A stretch of 64,000 nt of DNA from Amphiplicatus metriothermophilus. GTDB lineage: Bacteria; Pseudomonadota; Alphaproteobacteria; Caulobacterales; Parvularculaceae. Positions 15,494-23,517 of the stretch are shown here, in pieces (positions within the stretch are counted from its first letter, which is position 1; the number at the start of each line of letters is the position of its first letter). The position numbers and the translations under genes are program-made. Below the pieces are notes generated by a model, which saw nothing but the letters and a program-made list of their open reading frames with translations, searched no databases and was not told the origin of the DNA. The DNA lies in NCBI RefSeq assembly GCF_900199215.1, contig NZ_FZQA01000008.1, positions 62,001-126,000 of the forward strand, written 5' to 3'.

Positions 15494-15578
15494 GTCGGAC
15501 AGAACGCCTTGGGCCGTGGTTCCCGGGGGCTGGGGGCGATGAAAAACCGGAAGTCCGGTCCCGCCGCGTCTGTCCGAC
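15494..15578. ncRNA. candidate structured RNA
   Basis: Outer arms GTCGGACAGA (15494-15503) and TCTGTCCGAC (15569-15578) are exact complements 65 bases apart. The enclosed part holds a perfect inner hairpin ACCGGA-AG-TCCGGT at 15546-15559 and GC-rich segments. It lies between a terminator and a pseudogene and no protein gene explains it. No known RNA family recognised; strand and transcription are unknown. Confidence 0.35.
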
Positions 15579-15727
15579 GCTGTCAATCTGACCGTCGATT
15601 GCGGCGCCAGCCGGGTTCAATTGCGGCCATTTCCGGGCGCGATTGCGTCGGCCCGGCGCCGACGGGATTTCTGAAGCGCAGGCGATGCGCTAGCGTGTCC
15701 TGGTCTTCGACTGCTAGGCCGAACGTC

Positions 15728-16427
15728 ATGACTGCGCGCGACGTTCAGGCGCTGTGTGAGAAGGCTCTCGTCCATCACCGCGCCTTGCGCCATGGCGAGG
15801 GTCGGCCGTTGCTCGCGGAAGCGTCGCGGCGCGGTCATCCTGAAGCCGCCTATGGTTACGCCGTATGTCTCGCCCGCGGACTCGGCGGGCCTGTCGACAA
15901 GGCGGCGGCGGGCTGAAGCAGGATCCGGTGCGCCGCGCTCTCAGCGCCACCCTGGATTTCGATGAACAGGCTCTCGTATTGCACGCCGTCGAGCGGCGTA
16001 TGGCGCATCTTGCAGGACTCGGCTGGGCGCGCGCGGAGCGCCTGAACGTCATCGTCTATCGCCCCGGCGAGGAATACAGGCCGCATGCGGATTTTTCAGT
16101 CCGAAAACGAATGCGCCCACCGCTCGCGAACTCGCTGCGGCCGGCCAGCGGGCGGCGCTCTGTTTGGCGCTCATCCATGACCGTTTCGAAGGCGGGGCGA
16201 CGCGCTTCACGCGCGCCGGCGCGCGCTGGCGAGGCCGTCTCGGTGACGCGCTCGTGTTCCGGAACGTATTGGCCGACGGGCGTCCCGATCCGGCTGGCTG
16301 GCATGCGGGCGAGCCCGTGACGCGGGGCTGGAAAGGGATCGCGAGCCTGTGGCTGCGCGCCCGGCCCTTCGCCGGGTATGTCCAGCCGGATGGCCCGGCC
16401 TCGCCCGGCGCGGCGGAAACGTTATGA
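15728..16427 (+). pseudogene. decayed Sel1-repeat / 2OG-Fe(II) oxygenase (prolyl-4-hydroxylase-like) gene
   Basis: Three consecutive frames together spell one protein. The first (15728-15916) has a Sel1-like unit (LLAEASRRGHPEAAYGYAVC). The second, from about 15905, reads DPVRRALSATLDFDEQALVL, then LNVIVYRPGEEYRPHADFS, giving the iron-binding H.D. The third, from about 16100, reads GQRAALCLALIHDRFEGGAT and GWHAGEPVTRGWKGIASLWL with the distal His and 2-oxoglutarate-binding Lys. A frame change lies near 16096-16101, and at 15905-15916 a frame change probably combines with loss of the region that normally joins Sel1 repeats to the oxygenase. The active-site residues survive, so decay looks recent. 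Confidence 0.75.
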
Positions 16428-16473
16428 AGCAGGGGGTTGAAGCCGGCGGCGCGAAGCGGGAATATCAGGTTCG

Positions 16474-16827
16474 ATGCTTGCGCAGGGAGAGTCCGAAAAC
16501 GTCTCGCAGCGCGCGCCCCAGCGCGGGGGGGCGACGGTGTTCTCGCGCGCCGAGCTGTCGAAAATTTTCTCCATTTACGGCCAGTTCGTCGCCGCGGGCG
16601 AATGGCGCGACTACGCCATCGACCATCTCAGAGACGCCGCGGTCTTCAGCGTCTTCCGCCGCGCCTCGGAGATGCCGCTTTACCGGATCGAGAAACGCCC
16701 GAAACTCGCCGCCCGCCAGGGGGCATGGGTGGTGGTTTCGATGAGCGGCGCGATCCTCAAGCGCGGCCACGATCTCGCACAGGTGCTTCGCGTCTTCGAC
16801 CGGAAGCGTTTGCGGCTTGCCGATTAG
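16474..16827 (+). CDS. DUF2794 family protein
   Basis: 117-residue alphaproteobacterial DUF2794 protein: FSRAELSKIFSIYGQFVAAG, EWRDYAIDHLRDAAVFSVFR, then LYRIEKRPKLAARQG and the C-terminal ILKRGHDLAQVLRVFDRK. Nearly every position of the family pattern is kept. The function is unknown; members are soluble and widely conserved within the class, often as single-copy chromosomal genes. It shares no operon signs with the pseudogene 47 bases upstream. Confidence 0.92.
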   Translation: MLAQGESENVSQRAPQRGGATVFSRAELSKIFSIYGQFVAAGEWRDYAIDHLRDAAVFSVFRRASEMPLYRIEKRPKLAARQGAWVVVSMSGAILKRGHDLAQVLRVFDRKRLRLAD

Positions 16828-16891
16828 CCGCATTGAAACGCCTGTCCCGCGCGATTATGTGCGACGAGTCACGGCAAGGAATGAGACTTTC

Positions 16892-17356
16892 ATGCGCGAC
16901 GCCTGCGAGCGCGATCATGCCCGCCAAGCCGGGGGTGGCCAAGCGGTCACGGCCGCGCAAGCGACCCTGCACTGTCTTACGGGATGCGTGATCGGCGAGA
17001 CGGCCGGTCTCGCCATCGGCGTGACCGTTGGGCTCGGCGTCTGGTCGACGATCGCGCTGGCCACGGGGCTTGCTTACGTCTCGGGCTTCGCCCTGGGCGT
17101 ATTGCCGGTGATGCGGCGGGAGAAGACCGGGTTTCTTCAGGCCCTGCGGCTCATCTGGATCGGCGAGGCCGTTTCCATCGGCGTGATGGAGATCGCCATG
17201 AACGCCGTGGACTACGCCGTCGGGGGCATGCAGGCGGGTTCGGTTTTTGCGCCAGCCTTCTGGTATGGGCTTCTGGCGGCCGTTCCGGCGGGATTCCTCG
17301 CCGCCTGGCCGGTCAACTGGCTGCTGCTGCGCCGCGGCCTAAAGAAATGTCATTGA
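16892..17356 (+). CDS. DUF4396 domain membrane protein
   Basis: 154-residue membrane protein. The signature ATLHCLTGCVIGETAGLAIG with its H.x.GC..GE motif opens the domain, followed by about four helices ending PAGFLAAWPVNWLLLRRGLK. Function unknown; some relatives sit near copper or heavy-metal resistance genes because of the His/Cys motif. ATG 16892 follows AAGGAATGAG; an upstream in-frame start at 16817 would overlap the DUF2794 gene. Confidence 0.85.
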   Translation: MRDACERDHARQAGGGQAVTAAQATLHCLTGCVIGETAGLAIGVTVGLGVWSTIALATGLAYVSGFALGVLPVMRREKTGFLQALRLIWIGEAVSIGVMEIAMNAVDYAVGGMQAGSVFAPAFWYGLLAAVPAGFLAAWPVNWLLLRRGLKKCH

Positions 17357-17389
17357 CCGCGCAGGGCCGCCTGGGCGCAGGCCGGCCGG

Positions 17390-17692
17390 TCAATATTCGT
17401 TCTGCTGACCGAGGATCCGGCCGCCGTCGTCGCTGTTCGAGGCGCGCCCGCCGCACTGGAGATAACCCTGCCGCCATCCGGCGCGATAGGCGCGATCATT
17501 GTCGAAGAGATAAGCGTCGCGCGCGCGCTTAGTGGAAAAGCTCTTGTCTTCCTCGGTCGCCGTCACGCAGCCGTCGCCATAGCCGACCTGCCAGGTCGGC
17601 TCCTGGGAAAGGCGAAGCGCCTCCTGCGACGCGCAACCGGCGCCGAGAGCGGCGAATAAAACGACAAGGGCGGAAAGGCGCAACACCGTCAC
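17390..17692 (-). CDS. small putative lipoprotein
   Basis: 100 residues starting with GTG at 17692 behind AGGAGAG. The N-terminus TVLRLSALVVLFAALGAGC is a lipoprotein signal peptide with lipobox LGAGC (Cys20). The mature part has two more Cys residues (GDGCVTATEE and LQCGGRAS) likely to form a disulfide, and a motif AYLFDNDRAYRAGWRQGY. No named family. The longer frame running to 18013 has no signal upstream and was rejected. Confidence 0.7.
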   Translation of the reverse strand: MTVLRLSALVVLFAALGAGCASQEALRLSQEPTWQVGYGDGCVTATEEDKSFSTKRARDAYLFDNDRAYRAGWRQGYLQCGGRASNSDDGGRILGQQNEY

Positions 17693-17884
17693 GGGCGATC
17701 TCTCCTGAGGGCGAAACAGGCGCGATGACGCCGGCGACCTTAGCAAAGGCCTTGCGGCAGGTCTCGGAAAAAGCCCGTCGTCGGCGCAATCCCCCGTTAA
17801 CGGTGTCGCGGTTACAACGCTCTTAAAGGCGGTCGCGCGTCCAGTCCGCGCGCCCGAGACAGGCGGAACGCTGCGCGAGGTCGA

Positions 17885-19129
17885 ATGGCGGGCACCGAGA
17901 TATCGCCGCTCCACGGTGCGGGCATGGATGAATTCGAGCCGAGCGTCGCGCCGGAGGAGGCGGCCGCGGCGGCCTCGGGGCCGGAACGTTCGGCGAAAGC
18001 CGATATCGATCACGAAGCCGCCTCCGCGCGGGCGCTATTGGCGCGCAAGCTGGGCGACATCGTGGTGCTGCCGGCCGCGCGGGTTTCGGGCAACGAGCGC
18101 GCGCTCGCCGCCGACATTCTGATGCAGATCGTCGACAAGGTCGAAGAGGCGCTGCGCGTCGAGATCGCGCGCCGCCTTGCGCGCGTTCCGGAAACCCCGC
18201 CGGCCTTGATCCGGATGCTGCTCCTCGACGAACCGGCCGTGGCGCGTGAAATCCTGCAAGGCGCAGAGAATCTGCCGCAGGCGCTGCTGATCGAGGCGGC
18301 CCGATGCGGCCAGACGGCGCACCGGGAAATGATCGCCCGGCGCCATGACCTCACCACCGCGGTGGCGGACGTTCTCGTCGAGTTTCACGAACCGGAAATC
18401 ACCAGGCTGCTTTTGCGGCGCGAGGAATTCATGCTGTCGCCAGGGGCGATCGACATTCTCGTCGCCCGCTCCGTCGCCGACCAGGAGCTCCAGACCCTGC
18501 TGTTGCGCCGTCGCGAGCTTGAACCCGCGCATGGTTTTCTCATGTTCTGGTGGGTGGACGCCGAGCGGCGTCGGCGGATCCTGTCGCGGTTCACGCTCGA
18601 TCGTTCGATGGTTCAGGACGCGGTGCGCGATCTCTACCCGCGCGTGTTCCGTTCAGAAAATCCCGATCCCTTCGTGAAAGAGATCCTGATCATGCTCGAA
18701 CGCCGGCACCGGCCGCGCGGGGTGGACGGCGAGACGGTTTCCATGGACATCGTGAAGAACACGCTCGCCGCCGCCCGACGCTATCCCGCGCAGGAAATGG
18801 TCCACGCGGTCTCGATGGTGGCGGGCGTTTCGCGCGAGCTGGCGGGCCGCATTCTGCGCGATCCGGGCGGCGAGCCTTACGCCGTCATGTGCAAGGCGCT
18901 AGGCGTGTCGCGCGATTCCTTTTTCGGCTTTCTGCAGGGCGACGATCCGGCGATCGAAGGCGCCATCACGCCGGCGCGCGCCGAAGAACTGATGGCGGTG
19001 TTCGATTCGATGGCGCGGGACTTCGCCCGCGCGATCCTTCGCTACTGGGACTGGGAAGGCAATCCCCGCATCGCGCGCATCACCCGTCTTTTGGGGCTTG
19101 AGCTGACGGACGAGGCCGCCTTCGTCTGA
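17885..19129 (+). CDS. DUF2336 domain-containing protein
   Basis: 414-residue, largely helical alphaproteobacterial protein of the DUF2336 family. After an Ala/Glu-rich leader it has ASARALLARKLGDIVVLPAA, then HEAT-like helical units such as TPPALIRMLLLDEPAVAREI and DVLVEFHEPEITRLLLRREE, and a C-terminal VSRELAGRILRDPGGEPYAV segment. No catalytic motif is visible. Function unknown; a second member lies at 38853. It stands alone. Confidence 0.85.
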   Translation: MAGTEISPLHGAGMDEFEPSVAPEEAAAAASGPERSAKADIDHEAASARALLARKLGDIVVLPAARVSGNERALAADILMQIVDKVEEALRVEIARRLARVPETPPALIRMLLLDEPAVAREILQGAENLPQALLIEAARCGQTAHREMIARRHDLTTAVADVLVEFHEPEITRLLLRREEFMLSPGAIDILVARSVADQELQTLLLRRRELEPAHGFLMFWWVDAERRRRILSRFTLDRSMVQDAVRDLYPRVFRSENPDPFVKEILIMLERRHRPRGVDGETVSMDIVKNTLAAARRYPAQEMVHAVSMVAGVSRELAGRILRDPGGEPYAVMCKALGVSRDSFFGFLQGDDPAIEGAITPARAEELMAVFDSMARDFARAILRYWDWEGNPRIARITRLLGLELTDEAAFV

Positions 19130-19515
19130 GGCGGCGCCTTACATCTTTATACGGATCGAATCAGGCGCCCCCGCTGCATCCTGTCGGCGCGGCATGCGCC
19201 GCCTATGGCGACGCGGCCTCTCATCCCGGTTCGGGCAAGCGCCTTAAACGCGCTTTAAGACGTACGCCCTATGATGATCATCGCGTCGGCGGCTTCCTTG
19301 CGTATTTAGGCGGCTTCCGGCGCGTTTCTTTTCATGCCGCTTCTTTCGCTCTTTCCGGGCCGGCGGGTCGGGCGATCGATCGCTCGCATTTTAGAAAAAA
19401 TGCCGCGGCCGTTCTGTCGGGAATTTAAGAGAATTCGCCCAAAGCTTGCCGGCGGGGGCGCGAAGCCTCGGGCAGACAGGCCGAGGGGACGCCCGAAGAC
19501 TTGTTCGGAGGACGC
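19130..19515. other. intergenic stretch, 386 bases, upstream of parA
   Basis: No protein gene supported on either strand. It contains a perfect CtrA-type box at 19244-19258 and an AT-richer patch at about 19390-19440 close to the ParA gene, a reasonable promoter location. Confidence 0.6.
19244..19258. promoter_or_regulatory. CtrA-type box, TTAA-N7-TTAA
   Basis: TTAA ACGCGCT TTAA, an exact match to the full CtrA recognition pattern, and also a palindrome (CTTAAA/TTTAAG). It lies about 260 bases before the ParA start. In Caulobacter-like bacteria CtrA controls cell-cycle genes and blocks origin firing. The function here is inferred from the motif only. Confidence 0.5.
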
Positions 19516-20238
19516 ATGTTGGCGTCGATGCGTGTCATCGTATTCGCTTCGCAGAAGGGCGGATCGGGCAAGACCACCCTGTCCGGCCATATCGCCGTCG
19601 AAGCGCAAAGACAAGGGGCGGGGCCGGTCGCGCTGATCGACACCGACCCGCAAGGCTCTCTCGCCAAGTGGTGGAACGTGCGTCAGGATCCGGCGCCGGC
19701 TTTCATCCAGTCGGTGTTCTCGAACCTGTTTCAGGATCTCGACCGCGCGCGCGACGAGGGCTTCAAGCTCGTGGTCGTCGACACGCCGCCGGCGGTCACG
19801 CGCGCGATTTCGGAGGTCGTCTCCTTCGCCGACCTCGTCGTCGCGCCGACGCGGCCGAGCCCGCACGACATGCGGGCGGTCGGGCCGACCGTCGACATCG
19901 TCGAGGCGCGCGGCAAGCAGCTCGTCTTCGTCGTAAACGCCGCCACGCCGCGCGCGCGCATCACGCAGGAAGCCGCGATCGCGCTGTCCCAGCACGGCAC
20001 CGTCGCGCCGGTGGTGATCCATCACCGCGTCGACTTCGCCGCCTCCATGATCGACGGCCGCACGGTGATGGAGATCGACCCTGTATGCCGCTCGGCGCAA
20101 GAGATCAGCGCGCTCTGGCGGTATCTGCATGAGCGTCTGATGCGCGCCGAAGGCGCTTATCGCCAGCCGGCCGATCCGGTGCTCGCCGCCATCAACGGCG
20201 GCCAGCCGCGTGTGTTCGGGAGGCGCGCGGCGCAATGA
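19516..20238 (+). CDS. ParA-family partition ATPase
   Basis: 240-residue deviant-Walker ATPase: ASQKGGSGKTTLSGHIAVEA (signature Lys in KGGSGKTT), switch region LIDTDPQGSLAKWW, and LVVVDTPPAV. No N-terminal helix-turn-helix, so it is the short ParA/MinD-like form. Such ATPases position cargo (DNA, chemotaxis arrays, carboxysomes) on the nucleoid. The start at 19516 follows GGAGG; ATG 19528 is an alternative. It overlaps the next gene by 4 bases, which probably encodes its partner. Confidence 0.92.
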   Translation: MLASMRVIVFASQKGGSGKTTLSGHIAVEAQRQGAGPVALIDTDPQGSLAKWWNVRQDPAPAFIQSVFSNLFQDLDRARDEGFKLVVVDTPPAVTRAISEVVSFADLVVAPTRPSPHDMRAVGPTVDIVEARGKQLVFVVNAATPRARITQEAAIALSQHGTVAPVVIHHRVDFAASMIDGRTVMEIDPVCRSAQEISALWRYLHERLMRAEGAYRQPADPVLAAINGGQPRVFGRRAAQ

Positions 20239-20849
20239 CCTACGAATCCAACTCCCGCCGGAAAGGTCTTCCGGACTATGACGATTTCCAGTCCAGGCAG
20301 TCGGACGCCGGCAAGGACAAGGAAGGCAAGTTCGCGTCGCTGACCGCGGCGCTGCTCGCCCGCAAGGGCGAGGCCGAGCCGGCGCTCGAGCCGTTCGCCC
20401 ACGCGCGCGTCGCCGCTTCGACGGCGCGGCAGATGGCGCCTGGCGAGACGCACGCGCTCGACCGCAAGGCCGCGCCTGTCGACCGGCCCGCCGCCCGCGC
20501 GCCGGCCGGCCATGCCCACCCCGCGCCGTTCGCGACCGCTGACGCGCGCAGCGAGGAGCCGAAGCGCTTCGCCGAGAACTGCCCGCGCGAGAGGATCGCG
20601 AAGAGCCCGAAACGGGCGGCGGTGACGTTCAGAATGTCCGTACATGATTTTCTGCGGCTCAAGCTCGCCTCCGCCGAGCTCGAACGGTCGAGCCAGGACA
20701 TCATCATCGACGCCATCGAGGCCTACCTCAACGAGCAGGGCGTCGAGCGCCTCGACGACTGCAAATGCCTGCGCGAGGCCGGCGACATCTGCGCCAGCCG
20801 CAGCGAGGCGCGCGTGGCTTCAAGGGGCGACGAGCCGGCCGCGGAATAG
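20235..20849 (+). CDS. ParA-partner candidate with C-terminal ribbon-helix-helix-like domain
   Basis: 204-residue protein of unknown function translated from an ATGA overlap with parA. The first 130 residues are charged, Ala/Pro-rich and probably disordered. The last 75 start with KRAAVTFRMSVHDFLRLKLA and continue SSQDIIIDAIEAYL, a strand-helix-helix pattern like a ribbon-helix-helix DNA-binding fold, ending in a Cys-containing DDCKCLREAGDIC. By position it may act as the centromere-binding or cargo adaptor for the ParA, analogous to small RHH ParB-type proteins; this is inference. No ParB nuclease-like domain is present. Confidence 0.65.
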   Translation: MTYESNSRRKGLPDYDDFQSRQSDAGKDKEGKFASLTAALLARKGEAEPALEPFAHARVAASTARQMAPGETHALDRKAAPVDRPAARAPAGHAHPAPFATADARSEEPKRFAENCPRERIAKSPKRAAVTFRMSVHDFLRLKLASAELERSSQDIIIDAIEAYLNEQGVERLDDCKCLREAGDICASRSEARVASRGDEPAAE

Positions 20850-21288
20850 GCCGGCGGGCTGGGCGGGGAGGAAGGGGCCCCGCGTTGAGAAAGCCGCTTC
20901 GACGCGCGCGATGCGTTATGGCGTCCTGCGGTTCTGTTCGAGAACGTCGCGAAAGCGGACCGCGCCTTGCCGATAACGTTCGCGGCCCGTTCCTGCATTT
21001 GCGCGCCGCGTCATGCGGAAAATCAGGCGGCGATGGCGCTCCAGCGGGCATGCGGCCCGCAGGTGCGGCACCGCGGCGCGCGAAATCGAGTCGCATTTCG
21101 TTGATTTCCGCGAAAAATCTGCGAGATTGCGCGGCGTCTTCAGCCGCCCGGCCCCGATTCGCGGCCGGCCCTGAGGCGTTCGACGTCTCCGAAGGCGGCA
21201 ATCTCGATAGGATGGGCCGGCGTTGAACGGCCCGCACGTTGTCAGGCGCTGTCCTGCGAAAGGACGGCCGGGAACGGAACAGGGGCCG
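20850..21288. other. intergenic stretch, 439 bases, ahead of the Mrp operon
   Basis: No supported gene; the open frames here are antisense or out-of-frame shadows without ribosome sites. It should contain the Mrp operon promoter, but I cannot point to one. A GC-rich GGGGCCCC segment near 20875 may form the terminator of the ParA pair. Confidence 0.5.
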
Positions 21289-21798
21289 ATGGGGCGCGTA
21301 TTCATTCTGGGCCTGACGCTGGCGGCGATCTGGCTGCTGCTGTCCGGCTATTTCGACAAGCCGCTCCTTTTGGGTTTCGGCGTCGCATCGGTCGCGACGA
21401 GCCTGTATCTCGCCCGTCGCGCGGGCGTGGTCGACGAGGAAGGCGCGCCGTTCGGGCTGTTCCCGCGCATCCTGGGCTATTGGGCGTGGCTCGGCGGAGA
21501 GATCGCGAAAGCGAATCTGGCGGTGGCGCGCCGCGCTCTCGCGCTTGAGCCGAAGCTTTCTCCCCGCCTGATCCGCGTGCCCATGACGCAGCGCACCAAC
21601 GCCGGACGGGCGACATTCGCCAACTCCATTACGCTCACCCCGGGCACAGTGTCGGTGGACCTGGAGCCCGACCGGATTCTCGTGCATGCGCTCGCCGACG
21701 AATTCGCCGACGAAGCCGGCATCGCCGCCATTGGCGCGCGCGTGGCGCAGGCGGAAGGCGCGGGGAGGCGCGCCGTCGTCGCGGAGGGCGCGCAATGA
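21289..21798 (+). CDS. mrpE: Mrp-type Na+/H+ antiporter subunit E
   Basis: 169-residue membrane subunit: two N-terminal helices (FILGLTLAAIWLLLSGYF and LLLGFGVASVATSLYLA), then TFANSITLTPGTVSVDLEPD, the diagnostic MrpE block, and a soluble C-terminus. ATG 21289 was chosen; upstream codons lack a ribosome site and family residues. First gene of a ten-gene operon. It ends with an ATGA overlap with mrpF. MrpE is needed for full complex assembly in characterised Mrp systems. Confidence 0.9.
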   Translation: MGRVFILGLTLAAIWLLLSGYFDKPLLLGFGVASVATSLYLARRAGVVDEEGAPFGLFPRILGYWAWLGGEIAKANLAVARRALALEPKLSPRLIRVPMTQRTNAGRATFANSITLTPGTVSVDLEPDRILVHALADEFADEAGIAAIGARVAQAEGAGRRAVVAEGAQ

Positions 21799-22127
21799 CC
21801 ATGTTCGCCGTCGCCGCCGCGGCTATCATCGCCGCCATGACTCTGGCCATCGTGCGCGCCGTCGCCGGCCCCACGCTGTATGATCGGGTGCTTGCGGGCA
21901 ACTCCTTCGGCACCAAGACGGTGCTGCTCATCGGCGTCATGGGCTATTTGACGGGCCGGCCGGACTTCCTCGACATTGCGCTCCTCTATGCGCTGCTCAA
22001 CTTCGCGGCGACGATCGCGATTTTGAAGTTCTTCCGCTACCGGACGCTGTCCGTCGCCATGACCGGCGCAGAGGCCGACAGGCCGCGCTTCGAGGAAGCC
22101 CCGGAAGAGGAGCGCGCGGCGCGATGA
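21795..22127 (+). CDS. mrpF: Mrp-type antiporter subunit F
   Basis: 110-residue protein with three helices. The family signature RAVAGPTLYDRVLAGNSFGT is complete, followed by RPDFLDIALLYALLNFAATI. MrpF is a small structural subunit of the multisubunit cation/proton antiporter. It overlaps mrpE and mrpG by 4 bases each, indicating translational coupling. Confidence 0.93.
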   Translation: MTMFAVAAAAIIAAMTLAIVRAVAGPTLYDRVLAGNSFGTKTVLLIGVMGYLTGRPDFLDIALLYALLNFAATIAILKFFRYRTLSVAMTGAEADRPRFEEAPEEERAAR

Positions 22128-22471
22128 CGGACGGTTTTCTCGATCTGGCGCTGGTCCGCGATCTGGCGTCCTGGGCCCTTTTTATCGTCGGCTCGGCGGG
22201 GGTGGCGATCGGCGCGGTGGGGATCGTGCGATTTCCCGATTTCTATACGCGCCTCCATGCGGCGGGCGTGACCGACACGGCCGGCGCCGAGCTCATCATT
22301 CTCGCCATGATGCTCCAGGCGCCGAACTGGCTTGTCGTCGCCAAGCTCGCTTTCATCGGCTTCTTTCTGTTCTTCACGAGTCCGGTGGCGACCCACGCCA
22401 TTGCTCATGCGGCCTGGGTGAGCGGGCTGAAGCCCTTGCTCGGCCCTGAACTCAAGCGGGAGAGCGAATGA
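22124..22471 (+). CDS. mrpG: Mrp-type antiporter subunit G
   Basis: 115-residue subunit with three helices: SAGVAIGAVGIVRFPDFYTR, LHAAGVTDTAGAEL and FLFFTSPVATHAIAHAAW, all hallmarks of MrpG/MnhG. ATGA overlaps on both sides. It closes the E-F-G block that precedes the B-C-D block, the reverse of the canonical A-G order. Confidence 0.94.
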   Translation: MTDGFLDLALVRDLASWALFIVGSAGVAIGAVGIVRFPDFYTRLHAAGVTDTAGAELIILAMMLQAPNWLVVAKLAFIGFFLFFTSPVATHAIAHAAWVSGLKPLLGPELKRESE

Positions 22472-23067
22472 TGTCGCCGCAGGAAGCGCCGGGGCTGACC
22501 GCGAATCTTCTGATCGATCTGTCGCTGCTGACCTTGCTGGTGTTCGTCGCCCTTGCGATGCTCCGCTCGCGGCACCTGTTTGCGGTGGTGATGCTGTCCG
22601 GCGTCTATTCGCTCCTTTCCGCGTCGTTTTTCGTTTCGCTCGATGCGGTGGACGTCGCCTTCACCGAGGCCGCCGTCGGCGCCGGGATTTCGACCGTGCT
22701 GATGCTCGCCGGGATGCTTCTTACGGCGCGGCGCGAGAAGCCTGCGCGGCCGCGCCGCGCGCCTGTGGCGCTTCTGGCGGTGGCGGCGGTCGGGACGGCT
22801 CTCATCTATGCCAGCCTCGACATGCCGGCTTTCGGCGATCCCGATTCGCCGGCCAACGCCGGGGTGGGGCGCGATTATCTCGAGCGTACGCCCAAGGAGA
22901 TCGCCGTGCCCAATGTCGTGACCGCCGTTCTGGCCAGCTATCGGGGCTTCGATACGCTGGGCGAGGTGATGGTGATCTTCACCGCCGGCGTCGCGGTGAT
23001 CCTGTTGCTCGGAGCGGGAAGCGCGCGCGGCGGCCGCGCCGTCACGGACGCTGAGGAGGACGCCTGA
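22468..23067 (+). CDS. DUF4040/MbhE-like subunit (equivalent to MrpA C-terminal region)
   Basis: 199-residue membrane protein. The first half matches DUF4040 (FAVVMLSGVYSLLSASFFVS, then AVDVAFTEAAVGAGISTVLM), the MbhD-like segment at the C-terminus of MrpA. The second half (VAPNV-type region ending LGEVMVIFTAGVAVILLL) is the MbhE-like part. In Bacillus-type systems these are fused to the large MrpA; here they form a free subunit, as in Mbh/Mbx-type complexes. Overlaps mrpG by 4 bases. Confidence 0.88.
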   Translation: MMSPQEAPGLTANLLIDLSLLTLLVFVALAMLRSRHLFAVVMLSGVYSLLSASFFVSLDAVDVAFTEAAVGAGISTVLMLAGMLLTARREKPARPRRAPVALLAVAAVGTALIYASLDMPAFGDPDSPANAGVGRDYLERTPKEIAVPNVVTAVLASYRGFDTLGEVMVIFTAGVAVILLLGAGSARGGRAVTDAEEDA

Positions 23068-23068
23068 A

Positions 23069-23509
23069 ATGCCGCATCTGATCCTCCGCGTCACCACGAA
23101 AATGTTCTTCGCGCCGATCCTGCTGTTCGCGCTTTATGTGCAGTTTCACGGCGACTATGGGCCCGGCGGCGGCTTTCAGGCGGGCGTCATCTTCGCCGTC
23201 GCGTTCATTCTTCACGCGCTCTGCTTCGGTCTCGAGGAAACGAAGAAAGCGCTGCCGCAACGCGCTCTCACGATCGCGATGGCGCTCGGCGTCATGTTCT
23301 ACGCCGGAACCGGTCTTGCGACGATGCTGCTTGGCGGCAATTTCCTCGGCTATGACGCGCTGGCGCCGCATTCGACCCATCACGAGGGCCAGCATTACGG
23401 CATCCTGCTCGTCGAATTCGGGGTAGGGCTGGCGGTCGCCTCGACCATGCTCACGGTCTTCTATCACTTCGCCGGGCGCGAGCCGGAAATCGACCCTGAG
23501 GATTGGTGA
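23069..23509 (+). CDS. mrpB: Mrp-type antiporter subunit B
   Basis: 146-residue MnhB-domain protein: LILRVTTKMFFAPILLFALY, the conserved HGDYGPGGGFQAGVIFA motif, and GNFLGYDALAP. The GPGGGFQAG signature is diagnostic. It begins one base after the DUF4040 gene stop. Four helices. Part of the ion-translocating membrane arm. Confidence 0.94.
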   Translation: MPHLILRVTTKMFFAPILLFALYVQFHGDYGPGGGFQAGVIFAVAFILHALCFGLEETKKALPQRALTIAMALGVMFYAGTGLATMLLGGNFLGYDALAPHSTHHEGQHYGILLVEFGVGLAVASTMLTVFYHFAGREPEIDPEDW

Positions 23510-23517
23510 GCCGCGTC

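Larger units (their letters stand above)
15396..15727. other. intergenic stretch, 332 bases
   Basis: No credible protein gene. It contains the terminator of the OYE gene (15422-15449) and a candidate structured RNA (15494-15578). The rest, up to the ATG of the decayed Sel1/P4H gene, shows nothing I can name. Confidence 0.6.
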
